Part shown: piece by piece, positions 32,740 through 39,719 of the stretch
Numbering within the stretch: the first letter of the stretch is position 1
Layout of the letters: every line of letters starts with the position of its first letter
Origin: Deltaproteobacteria bacterium
GTDB taxonomy: Bacteria > Desulfobacterota > BSN033 > WVXP01
Assembly (NCBI GenBank): GCA_019308905.1
Contig: JAFDHF010000038.1
Coordinates: 1 to 39,719, forward strand
Direction of reading: 5' to 3'
Length of the DNA: 39,719 nt
The notes under the pieces: model-generated
Told to the model about the DNA's origin: nothing
The model's database searches: none
Seen by the model: only the letters and a program-made list of their open reading frames with translations
Program-made: the position numbers and the translations under genes

Positions 32740-33658
32740 TCCTCAGGCTCCCTATTATCTCGGTAACCCGGGCTATGCCATGGGTCCTCAGGTACTGCCG
32801 GATTCCGTCCACAACCTCCAGGGACGCCCTGGGATGGGTGAAGTGAGCCGTTCCGATTTGCACGGCCGACGCCCCGGCGATCAGAAACTCCAGCGCGTCG
32901 GCGGCCGTCGTGATGCCGCCAACCCCGATAATGGGAACCCGAGCCAAAGCCCGGGCCTGCCAGACCATCCTCAAGGCCACAGGCTTGATCGCCGGCCCTG
33001 AAAGGCCCCCTGTGATATTGCCGAGTTTTGACCTGCGGTTCTCCACGTCTATGGACATTCCGAGCAGTGTATTGATCAGAGAGATGGCGTCCGCCCCTGC
33101 ATCCTGAACGCTCCGCACAAGGACCGAAATATCGGTCACATTGGGCGAGAGTTTTGCGATGACCGGCAAAGAGGTCTTCGCCCTGACGCCATGGATCACT
33201 TCGAAGGCCGTACGCGGGTCATGGCCGAAACAGAGCCCTCCTCTCTTGACATTGGGACACGAAATGTTCACCTCGAGGCCGGCAATACCCTCGTCATCCA
33301 GCCTCTCAGCCAGGCGGACATAATCTTCCATCGTGTAGCCGAAGATATTGACAATTACCGGTGTCCCGTACCGTTTCAAGAAAGGGAGCTTTTCACGTAC
33401 AAAACTCTCCACCCCAACGTTCTGGAGCCCGATGGCGTTCAGCAGACCTGCAGCGGTCTCGACGATACGGGGAGGGGGATTACCCTCTATGGGTTCGAGG
33501 GAGATTCCCTTGGGGATGACCGCTCCGAGCCGATCCAGTTGGACAAGAGAGGCATATTCCTCCCCGTAACCAAAGGTTCCGGAGGCGGTCATCACCGGGT
33601 TCTTGAGCGAAATCCCCGCAATCTCAACTGAGAGATCCGGCTCTCTCACAATCTCCAA
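32732..33658 (-). CDS. pyrD: Dihydroorotate dehydrogenase, class 1B catalytic subunit
   Basis: This 308-residue FMN enzyme oxidises dihydroorotate to orotate in pyrimidine synthesis. It has the LKNPVMTASGTFGYGEEY N-terminus, NAIGLQNVGVE, the VNISCPNVKRGG active-site region with the class 1 catalytic Cys nearby, PVIAKLSPNVTDI, and GVGGITTAADALEFLIAGASAVQIGTA for FMN phosphate binding. The annotated start is a TTG with AAGGAG close upstream; GTG 33649 is an alternative. With PyrK encoded just upstream it forms the NAD-linked class 1B heterotetramer. Confidence 0.92.
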   Translation of the reverse strand: MEIVREPDLSVEIAGISLKNPVMTASGTFGYGEEYASLVQLDRLGAVIPKGISLEPIEGNPPPRIVETAAGLLNAIGLQNVGVESFVREKLPFLKRYGTPVIVNIFGYTMEDYVRLAERLDDEGIAGLEVNISCPNVKRGGLCFGHDPRTAFEVIHGVRAKTSLPVIAKLSPNVTDISVLVRSVQDAGADAISLINTLLGMSIDVENRRSKLGNITGGLSGPAIKPVALRMVWQARALARVPIIGVGGITTAADALEFLIAGASAVQIGTAHFTHPRASLEVVDGIRQYLRTHGIARVTEIIGSLRNG

Positions 33659-33793
33659 CGCTCCTTTGCTTACTCGGGTTTATCTGGAAGCTGCAGGCCT
33701 TCGACTCTTTCGACCGGCTTCGCCTCTGTTCAAAGGACTCCTCTGTCTAGAGATGGGCCGTGGGCTCGAACGATTTGAACATTCCCAACCGCT

Positions 33794-34681
33794 TCAGAAA
33801 AGCCGGCACGTTGCCTCCCAGTCGATCTCCCTGGCATCAAAAACCGGCCCTGCCTTGCAGACCATTTGATAGCCCCTCTGCCTGGTCTTAACGGCACAAC
33901 CCAGACACGCCCCTACACCGCAGGCCATCCGTGCCTCGAGAGAAACCTGGCAGGGGAGCGGCAGCATCCTCGTGATCGCAGCGACCCTGGCAAGCATTTC
34001 AAAAGGCCCGCAGGCATAAACCGCCAGTCCGGGGCTTTTGGTGAGGGCGGCCATGCGCATCTGGGTATCAAGCCTTTCCAACCATTGGGTGAGGAGACCA
34101 TGCATCCCCATACTGCCGTCCTCTGTAGTAACCTCGACTTCTGCTCCCATCTCCTCCAACTCCGATTTCATCAGGATTTCCTCACCGGTTTTCCCCCCGA
34201 TACAGACCCACACCAAAGGGGCTCCCTGCTTGAGCAGGATCGACTCAGCCAGCCCGAATAGGGAGGCAATACCCAAGCCTCCGGCCAGCATCAGAACGGT
34301 ACCCGAAGATTCTGGAAGGGTGTATCCCCTGCCCAGGGGACCTATCATGTCCACGGACTGGCCCCTCTGCCATTCAGCCATGAGGCGGGTCCCCTGGCCC
34401 ACCACCCGGAACAGAATGGAGACCCGTCTCTTTTTCCCATGACCCGGAGGATCCGAGGAGAGGATGCTGAAGGGTCTCCTCAGCAAAGGCCACAGGGTCA
34501 TGCCGGTCCTGATCATAAAGAACTGCCCCGGCAGAATCTCGAAGGAAGCAGAAGGGGGGAGCAACAGGTCGAGGCGACGGACCGAGGAGGTGACCGGCAC
34601 GTTCCCCACTACCTGAGAGGTAAATTGATGGATGGCCCGCTTGCCAGACCGGCGGTCCTGTTCACCGGGACACACAACCAC
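33794..34681 (-). CDS. pyrK: Dihydroorotate dehydrogenase electron-transfer subunit
   Basis: This 295-residue FAD and [2Fe-2S] protein passes electrons from PyrD to NAD+. Seen are the FAD-binding LLRRPFSILS, NAD-binding LMLAGGLGIASLFGLAE, and the C-terminal cysteine cluster ACGVGACLGCAVKTRQRG with a final Cys in QMVCKAGPVF. The start is a GTG at 34681 behind CAGGAGAGAG. About 20 N-terminal residues look unlike the family, and a start nearer the QFTSQVVGNVPV segment is possible, though no standard codon with a good site lies there. It is separated from pyrD by 135 bp holding nothing recognisable. Confidence 0.9.
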   Translation of the reverse strand: MVVCPGEQDRRSGKRAIHQFTSQVVGNVPVTSSVRRLDLLLPPSASFEILPGQFFMIRTGMTLWPLLRRPFSILSSDPPGHGKKRRVSILFRVVGQGTRLMAEWQRGQSVDMIGPLGRGYTLPESSGTVLMLAGGLGIASLFGLAESILLKQGAPLVWVCIGGKTGEEILMKSELEEMGAEVEVTTEDGSMGMHGLLTQWLERLDTQMRMAALTKSPGLAVYACGPFEMLARVAAITRMLPLPCQVSLEARMACGVGACLGCAVKTRQRGYQMVCKAGPVFDAREIDWEATCRLF

Positions 34682-34835
34682 ACCTCTCTCCTGCGGCGAC
34701 TCTTCCCCGATCTCCTGGTTTCATGTCCAAGATCCCGGCCGTTCTTTTGCCGGGACCATCGGTAAACGGCGCCGCTTCTCTCCGTGCTCTCTCGAAAGGC
34801 GTCTTCCCCGCGCGCCTCATCCCCAGAGAGGATCA

Positions 34836-36767
34836 TCAAGATGGTTTCGCTTTCGATCTTCCTATGTAGCCGAGCATTTGCTCTGAGGCCATTCTCAAAT
34901 CCGGATCTTTTGAAACATTGAGAACCTCTTGAAAGGCCCTTGTAGCCTTCTCAGAATCACCCAGGGCGAGATGTACCCTTCCCATCTCGAATATGGCCAA
35001 TTCGAGCCATCCTTTCTGGTCCGCAAGAGTATCGATGATCCTCTGGAAATGATGACGGGAAAGGGTGTAGGATCGCCTCTGGAGATAGATCTCCCCCATT
35101 CGGTAATGGCATTCTGCCCTGATCGCCGGATTCTTCGATTGCAAGGCATCTTCAAGGTAGGGGAGGGCGTCGGCGTAGCGTTTCTCTTTGAAGGATATGA
35201 TTCCGAGATAGTAGGAAGCCAGAACGGCGGTCGGTGTTTTCGGCACTGTGCAGACAATCGTGGAAAAGAGTTTCTCAGCCTCCCTCACGTCCTTCCGTTC
35301 GTAGTAGATTTTTGCAAGCTCGTAGAGGGCGCCGACCCTCCATGAACCGTTCCCCTTCTTGTCGAGAATGGCCGTGAAACTGGCAATGGCTTTCTCCGTG
35401 TCGCCCAGGAGGGAGGCCGCCTTTCCCCTGAGGAACAAGCACTCCTCCAGGTGTTCGGTATCTGGATACTCGAGGGCGAGAATCTCAAAATTGGTAATAG
35501 CATCCTTGTACTTTCCCTCATAGAAATAACACCGGGAGATCTTGTACAATGCATTTTCTCGCTGGGCGGGAACATTCAGGAGGTTGAAGAAATAGGGAAG
35601 GGCCTCCTTGTATTCCCCCTTGTGGAAGTGGACCTCTGCCAGCAGGAGTTGGGGCAGGGTCTTTTCCCGCCGTTCTGTGGGAAGCCTGAGCAGCCGGTGG
35701 GCAATCCGTGTCATGCCGTCAAAATCCCCGAGGTTCAAAAGACACCAGCCCAGATTGACAAGGGCGGAGGCGGCCAACTCGCTCTCTGGAAACTCCTTCA
35801 GGATTTGACTGAACACCTGTTTTGCTTTCTTATAGTTCCTCTGTTCCAGGTAAATTTCTCCTATTTCGGAAAGAGCGTAGGGATAGGGTTCGGAATTCTG
35901 GAACTTCTTGACCAGCATCCGAAAGGACTCGAGGGCCTCCTTTCTACGGTCTGTCTTCAACTGACAATATCCGACCTTGTACAGGGCCAGGGGAGCACGG
36001 GGATCACGGGAATGGGTGCTGTAGAAATCCAATAGGTAGGGAAGGGCCAACTGGAATTGGCCCAGTTTGAGCCTGTTCTCCGCAAGGCTGTAGAGGGCGT
36101 CTCTACGTAAAGGGGCAGGGAGCTCCTGGGAGGAAAAAATCGCCTCTCTCAGCAGGCGAACCGCCTGGTTGTAGTTGCCCCACTGGCTGTAAATCAGGCC
36201 GCGGTAATACTGCTCCTGGGACCTGTACCGGCCGCCGGGATATTTCCGGACCCCTCGACTGAGGTAATCTTCCGCCTCTGCCAGGGCACCATTCCTGAAC
36301 GCGATCAAGCCGAGAGCAAAAAGGGCTTTTTCCAGGAAGGGGCCTTCAGGCTTCCCGGTAATGAATCTCAGATAATAGGCCTTGGCCTCGTCCCAACGGT
36401 CGAGTTGAACACATGATTCGGCGAGCCAAAACAGGCCGTAGTTCCTTTCTGCGGTAGTCAAGCGATCGTCGTCTATAAAGGCGAGAAAGGTTTCACGGGC
36501 CTTGGAGAAATTGCCTTGGAGGAAATAGGTTCTCCCCAACAGGTAAAGCAGATCCAGTCTCTGAGGACTCTCGGGAAATTCTTTGAAGAAAGTATGGATT
36601 TGGCTTTGGACAAGAGGATAAAGCCCGTCCTGATAAGCCCCCACCGCCAGCTTCACCATCTCTTGCTGTGACCGGGTTTCGGCATAGGAGAGGTTGCCCA
36701 GTGGGGAGAGAGTCGCCGACAGGACGATTACCGCCGGAATGAGGACCCGCCGCATGCAAACAATCAT
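34836..36767 (-). CDS. Exported tetratricopeptide-repeat protein
   Basis: This 643-residue protein has an N-terminal signal peptide (about residues 1-29, MRRVLIPAVIVLSATLSPLGNLSYAE, cleavage near SYA-ET), then TPR/Sel1-like helical repeats through almost the whole length (about 14 units; for example YLLGRTYFLQGNFSKARETF, YRMGEIYLQRRSYTLSRHHF). It resembles BamD/YbgF-type periplasmic TPR proteins but is much longer. It is probably a periplasmic or outer-membrane-associated scaffold; the partner is unknown. The ATG overlaps the mobA stop (ATGA). A second Met at residue 5 is an alternative start. It is in the same direction as pyrK, pyrD and recJ, 154 bp before pyrK. Confidence 0.82.
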   Translation of the reverse strand: MIVCMRRVLIPAVIVLSATLSPLGNLSYAETRSQQEMVKLAVGAYQDGLYPLVQSQIHTFFKEFPESPQRLDLLYLLGRTYFLQGNFSKARETFLAFIDDDRLTTAERNYGLFWLAESCVQLDRWDEAKAYYLRFITGKPEGPFLEKALFALGLIAFRNGALAEAEDYLSRGVRKYPGGRYRSQEQYYRGLIYSQWGNYNQAVRLLREAIFSSQELPAPLRRDALYSLAENRLKLGQFQLALPYLLDFYSTHSRDPRAPLALYKVGYCQLKTDRRKEALESFRMLVKKFQNSEPYPYALSEIGEIYLEQRNYKKAKQVFSQILKEFPESELAASALVNLGWCLLNLGDFDGMTRIAHRLLRLPTERREKTLPQLLLAEVHFHKGEYKEALPYFFNLLNVPAQRENALYKISRCYFYEGKYKDAITNFEILALEYPDTEHLEECLFLRGKAASLLGDTEKAIASFTAILDKKGNGSWRVGALYELAKIYYERKDVREAEKLFSTIVCTVPKTPTAVLASYYLGIISFKEKRYADALPYLEDALQSKNPAIRAECHYRMGEIYLQRRSYTLSRHHFQRIIDTLADQKGWLELAIFEMGRVHLALGDSEKATRAFQEVLNVSKDPDLRMASEQMLGYIGRSKAKPS

Positions 36768-37366
36768 AGGCGATCCATTTCTTGAGTGCGTGTGATTAGC
36801 TCCTGAGCCTCCAGGAGGTCTTGCCTCGTGTTGACGTTGAGGAAAGAGAGCAACAGCGGGTCGTAGCGGCGGATCTCCCCTTCAGAGACATACACCACGG
36901 TGACATCCCCGAAAAAATCGACGATCTTCAAATCACCTTCTGCGAGGAGCTTCTCCATAGGCAGGAGGCACCTTCTAGAGTATATGGCATGCAATGGCTG
37001 GAGGCCGTCGGGCGTCCTCGGAATGATCACGTCTCCCTCGTCCCCCCTCTCCATGATGTGGCGAATCAGTCCGGCGTTTAGAAAAGGCATATCGGCGGCA
37101 AAACAGAAACCGGCATCCCCTGAGGCACATCTGAGGCCCGTGTAGATCCCTCCCAGGGCTCCCCGGCCTGGCAGGATATCCCGCACCACCCGAACCCGAT
37201 AGGAGCGAAACCACTCGGGGTTGTTGGCCACCACCAAGATATCATCAAAGATGGGTTTTAGGACTCTATAGACCCGCTCGAAAAGGGGCACTCCCCCCAT
37301 TCTGAGGAAGAGCTTCTGCTCCCCCATCCTCAGACTCTTGCCCCCGGCCAGAATGATTCCAGTCAC
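36764..37366 (-). CDS. mobA: Molybdenum cofactor guanylyltransferase
   Basis: This protein of about 200 residues (from GTG 37366) has the nucleotidyltransferase signature GIILAGGKSLRMGEQKLFL, the metal/base-binding region DILPGRGALGGIYTGL, and FAADMPFL. MobA links GMP to molybdopterin. GTG 37366 is preferred because GGGGGA precedes it and the family begins just there; a TTG at 37414 would add 16 atypical residues. The C-terminal part (LSFLNVNTRQDLLEAQ) fits MobA. No other molybdenum genes are visible. It is the first gene of the minus-strand group in this window. Confidence 0.87.
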   Translation of the reverse strand: MTGIILAGGKSLRMGEQKLFLRMGGVPLFERVYRVLKPIFDDILVVANNPEWFRSYRVRVVRDILPGRGALGGIYTGLRCASGDAGFCFAADMPFLNAGLIRHIMERGDEGDVIIPRTPDGLQPLHAIYSRRCLLPMEKLLAEGDLKIVDFFGDVTVVYVSEGEIRRYDPLLLSFLNVNTRQDLLEAQELITRTQEMDRL

Positions 37367-37481
37367 GCCGTCCCCCTGGGTGTTTCTACTAGCATCTTTG
37401 GGCCTGAAAATCAATACCGGGCAACGGGCGAGATGAGCAATGGTTTTTTCCGCTTCTACTAAGGCCCTGCAAAGGTACTAC

Positions 37482-37497
37482 TGGGCATACCATTGCC
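37482..37497 (+). promoter_or_regulatory. Candidate sigma-54 promoter (distal)
   Basis: TGGGCATACCATTGCC has GG (37483-37484) and GC (37495-37496) 10 nt apart, with a good TTGC but an imperfect -24 half. Predicted start is near 37508; no gene begins within 400 bp downstream. Confidence 0.35.
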
Positions 37498-37521
37498 GGA
37501 GAACCTCCGGTTCGATCCGGG

Positions 37522-37550
37522 TTGACAGGCCCCTATATCGGCTGTATATA
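37522..37550 (+). promoter_or_regulatory. Sigma-70 promoter
   Basis: TTGACA (37522-37527), 17 nt, TATATA (37545-37550): a consensus -35, ideal spacing and a good -10. Predicted start is near 37557, about 355 nt before the next gene. It suggests a long leader or a small RNA. Confidence 0.55.
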
Positions 37551-37703
37551 AGCGGCTAGAGAGGGGTTTCCAAGGATTTGCCGCCCCCTATGCGAACTGC
37601 GATCTCCTCATCATACCGGGACGCTGACGATAACAGTCCCTGTGAGAGGGATGAGGGAACGCATCTGGCGAGATTCTCCATGGATGCAGGTGGTGGTAAC
37701 AAT

Positions 37704-37732
37704 CCGGCCATATTCTATCTGCCTTTGGCCGG
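37704..37732. promoter_or_regulatory. Dyad upstream of ExeA-type gene promoter
   Basis: CCGGCCA (37704-37710) and TGGCCGG (37726-37732), 15 nt apart, centred about 89 bp upstream of the start predicted from the -24/-12 element at 37781. This is a typical enhancer position for an NtrC-family activator. It has no T run. Confidence 0.4.
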
Positions 37733-37780
37733 AAATCGGCCAATTCGTCACAGCCGCGTTTGTGAGGCAGGGCAGGGTAT

Positions 37781-37798
37781 TGGCACTCTTCTTGCTTG
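37781..37798 (+). promoter_or_regulatory. Sigma-54 (-24/-12) promoter of ExeA/PilM-like genes
   Basis: TGGCACTCTTCTTGCT matches TGGCAC-N5-TTGCT at all defined positions; GG (37782-37783) and GC (37794-37795) are 10 nt apart. Predicted start is near 37807, leaving a leader of about 105 nt that can form a GCGGGGA/TCCCCGC hairpin (37844-37850 with 37872-37878). Confidence 0.75.
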
Positions 37799-37912
37799 AT
37801 AAAGGACTGGCAGCGGCGTCCCACGTCGCTGGATAGGTGGACCGCGGGGACTGGAAAGAGCAATTGAGGGATCCCCGCTCATCGGTGCAGGCGAGGTGTT
37901 CACAAAGGGGCG

Positions 37913-38737
37913 ATGGAATACTTCAGACTTCTCGGCCTTAAGAGTGAACCCTTTTCGAGTACACCTGATCCAAGGTTCTTCTATCTCTCGGAGGAATATG
38001 AAGAGTGTCTTCAAAAGCTTGAGATTTCGATCCGCCTGAGGCGGGGACTCAACGTCATACTCGGAGAGGTGGGGACGGGAAAGACCACGGTCAGCCGTGT
38101 TTTACTCCAGCGGTTTCAGGGGGAGGCCGAGACTTATCGCTTCTTCTATCTGCTGGATCCGGGTTTCAAGACCGATTTTCAGTTCTTCAGCAACCTGGTC
38201 TCTCTTTTTGGAATCGAGCCGCCCAGGCGGTGTACCTTCGAGTATCGAGAAGAGATCGAGAAGTACCTCTTCGAGATGGGGGTGGACCGGGGAAAGGCCA
38301 TGGTCCTGGTCATAGACGAGGGCCAGAAGCTCTCCAGAGATCATATCGAGATCCTGAGGAGCCTTCTCAATTACGAGACCAATGAACACAAACTACTTCA
38401 GCTCATCGTTTTTGCGCAGATGGAGTTCTTGGAGAGGGTCAAGGGGCTGGAGAATTTCAAAGACCGGATCAATATGACTTACACGTTTCTTCCCCTTGAC
38501 GAAGTACAGACCAGGAGCCTGATCGAGCACCGGCTGAGGGTAGCTGGGTTGAACCATGGATCCAGCCTCTTTACGGAAGACGGGTATATGGCCGTCTTCA
38601 TGAATACCATGGGCTATCCACGCAAGATCATTACTCTGTGCCATCACGCCCTGCTGACTATGATGATTCGGGGCAGGGAGAAGGTGGACGAAGCCGTGGT
38701 GCGGCTTGCTTTTCAGACTGGGGGGAGTCGAATTTGA
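37913..38737 (+). CDS. ExeA/MshM-type AAA ATPase
   Basis: This 274-residue ATPase has the conserved N-terminus YFRLLGLKSEPFSSTPDPRF typical of the ExeA/GspA and MshM group, Walker A GEVGTGKTT (about 51-59), Walker B with VLVIDEGQKL, a sensor region in LLQLIVFAQMEFLERV, and the C-terminal helical part with GYPRKIITLC. It has no transmembrane helix, peptidoglycan-binding domain or secretion signal, so it is shorter than true ExeA and closer to MshM. MshM-type ATPases belong to MSHA-like pilus loci, and the PilM-like gene that follows fits that context. The ATG follows GGGGCG. The stop overlaps the next start (TTGA). Confidence 0.86.
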   Translation: MEYFRLLGLKSEPFSSTPDPRFFYLSEEYEECLQKLEISIRLRRGLNVILGEVGTGKTTVSRVLLQRFQGEAETYRFFYLLDPGFKTDFQFFSNLVSLFGIEPPRRCTFEYREEIEKYLFEMGVDRGKAMVLVIDEGQKLSRDHIEILRSLLNYETNEHKLLQLIVFAQMEFLERVKGLENFKDRINMTYTFLPLDEVQTRSLIEHRLRVAGLNHGSSLFTEDGYMAVFMNTMGYPRKIITLCHHALLTMMIRGREKVDEAVVRLAFQTGGSRI

Positions 38738-39719
38738 ACGGAGAAGAGCAAAAGAAGGGGGATATCGCAGCGACGAACCGACTCCTGGCGGTGATCCGAG
38801 GCGAGGACACCTCGATAGACAGGGAGGGTCCGGATCAGCAGAGGGAGCCTCCTCCCGAGGGAAGCAGCCTTCGTTCCGAAAAGAAGACAAAGAAGCGTCG
38901 TTCTTTTTCTCTGTTTGCAAAAAGGACGATCGGCCTGGACGTGGGGTCCCACACCGTCAAGTGCGTCCAACTGGAAAGAAGAGGGTTCAACCGGGTTGAA
39001 CTCGTCGAAGCAAAGGCAGCCGAGGTTCGCACAGAGCCGGGAGGGCAAGAGGGAAAGGACGGCACCTCCGCCAGATTGAGTGCCATCAAGAAGGTGATGG
39101 AAGACATGCCGTTCCACCGTGCCAGAGTGGTAACGGCAGTCGGTGGTGTCTCCACGGCCATTCGGCAGGTGGAACTGCCAAAGATGTCGAGCAAAGAGCT
39201 CTCCTCCTCGATCAATCTCTGGGCAAGAAACTATATCCCCTTCGATATGAAAGAGGTCCAGTTGGATTATCAGGTTTTCGGTTTTGACAGACCCTCCCGG
39301 AAGATACGTCTGATTCTTGTGGCCGTGATCAAACAGTATTTTCAACAGCATATCGACCTGCTCCACCAGGCCGACATCGAACCTGCTCTGGTCGACATCA
39401 ACCCTCTGGCCGTGATGAACGCCCTTCTGTTCAACGACGAAATCGGAGGAGGCCGGTGTACCATAGTCCTGGATGTGGGGGATAGAAATACCACGCTCTC
39501 GATCTACAGTGAAACAGATCAGTACTTTGTTCGTAACCTCATGGTCTCCGGGAGTGATTTCACCCGGGATATTCAACAGAGACTGGGCCTGCCCTATCGG
39601 GATGCTGAGCGATACAAACAGGGAGAGCTTGTCTTTGGTGAAAAGGAGCCCGACAAGTTGATCGAGATCATCAGGCCTTCGCTCGATACTCTTATAAAGG
39701 AGGTCCGAAGATCCCTGAC
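38734..39719 (+). CDS. Second PilM-like protein (3'-truncated by window end)
   Basis: The reading frame is open to the end of the window (328 codons visible). The TTG start at 38734 overlaps the preceding stop, with GGGGGAG 6 nt upstream. The first 60 residues are a charged, Pro/Gln-rich extension absent from the PilM at 23576. The PilM fold then begins: RTIGLDVGSHTVKCVQLER, VVTAVGGVSTAIRQVELPK, NLWARNYIPFDMKEVQLDYQ, CTIVLDVGDRNTTLSIY. It is clearly homologous to the other PilM but quite diverged. With the MshM-type ATPase it probably starts a second T4P-like (MSHA-like) assembly cluster continuing to the right. Confidence 0.82.
   Translation, partial: MNGEEQKKGDIAATNRLLAVIRGEDTSIDREGPDQQREPPPEGSSLRSEKKTKKRRSFSLFAKRTIGLDVGSHTVKCVQLERRGFNRVELVEAKAAEVRTEPGGQEGKDGTSARLSAIKKVMEDMPFHRARVVTAVGGVSTAIRQVELPKMSSKELSSSINLWARNYIPFDMKEVQLDYQVFGFDRPSRKIRLILVAVIKQYFQQHIDLLHQADIEPALVDINPLAVMNALLFNDEIGGGRCTIVLDVGDRNTTLSIYSETDQYFVRNLMVSGSDFTRDIQQRLGLPYRDAERYKQGELVFGEKEPDKLIEIIRPSLDTLIKEVRRSL

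Larger units (their letters stand above)
37367..37912. other. Non-coding gap with stacked promoters
   Basis: About 500 bp between divergent genes. Small open frames here (up to 73 codons) have no ribosome sites or recognisable products. On the plus strand it holds a -24/-12 candidate at 37482, a consensus-like sigma-70 promoter at 37522, a dyad at 37704-37732, a strong -24/-12 promoter at 37781 and a leader hairpin at 37844-37878. No clear promoter for mobA was found. Confidence 0.55.

Noticed and set aside
34609-34836. Small minus-strand ORF of 75 codons whose ATG overlaps the stop of the exported TPR gene
   Set aside because: The coupling is suggestive, but the Arg-rich product matches no family I know, and it overlaps the start of pyrK. 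Chance is more likely.
37578-37836. Two short ORFs (73 and 64 codons) before the ExeA-type gene
   Set aside because: No ribosome site and no recognisable product; the second ORF overlaps the sigma-54 promoter and reaches past its predicted start.

Overview
The window looks like chromosomal DNA of a Gram-negative, deltaproteobacterial (Desulfobacterota-like) organism. This is inferred from the gene mix, not from a marker gene: type IV pilus (T4P) assembly genes beside an MglA-type GTPase, Roadblock and PATAN/DUF4388 proteins, several NtrC-family sigma-54 activators, a class 1B dihydroorotate dehydrogenase, and many GTG/TTG starts with strong purine-rich ribosome sites. I see no rRNA, tRNA, CRISPR array or insertion sequence.

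Layout. (1) 1-3681: surface-glycan genes: the 3' part of a membrane/TPR protein, a sulfotransferase and a UDP-GlcNAc 2-epimerase. (2) 3664-4215: a four-helix-bundle gene flanked by degenerate AT-rich inverted repeats that supply the last codons of the epimerase gene and the start codon of the next gene. (3) 4199-8214: prepilin peptidase followed by a PilS/PilR-like two-component pair. (4) 8349-13269: two successive sets of minor pilins (FimT-PilV-PilW-PilX, twice), the second behind a -24/-12 (sigma-54) promoter. (5) 13321-14385, minus strand: a cytoplasmic TPR protein. (6) 14919-29145: one long plus-strand gene array. It encodes Roadblock, PATAN, Cache-HAMP sensor, REC-PATAN-Roadblock, Roadblock, MglA-like GTPase, CheW-domain protein, PAS histidine kinase and NtrC-type regulator, then PilM, PilN, PilO, PilP and PilQ. 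A near-perfect sigma-54 promoter lies directly in front. (7) 29268-30902: an AMIN-domain cell-wall amidase. (8) 31003-37366, minus strand: recJ, pyrD, pyrK, a large periplasmic TPR protein and mobA. (9) 37913-39719: an ExeA/MshM-type ATPase and a second PilM-like protein that runs off the window, behind another sigma-54 promoter.

How it may work together. PilD processes prepilins, the minor pilins prime the fibre, PilMNOP form the inner-membrane/periplasmic alignment complex, PilQ is the outer-membrane secretin, and the AMIN amidase could open peptidoglycan for it. The most interesting unit is region 6, where a GTPase/Roadblock/PATAN/CheW signalling module shares a gene array with pilMNOPQ. 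This suggests a pilus-polarity or pilus-control device, with transcription set by sigma-54 and by the NtrC-type regulators encoded nearby. No major pilin, PilB/PilT/PilC motor or PilY1 gene is present in the window. All functional statements rest on motif recognition by eye; no database search was run.
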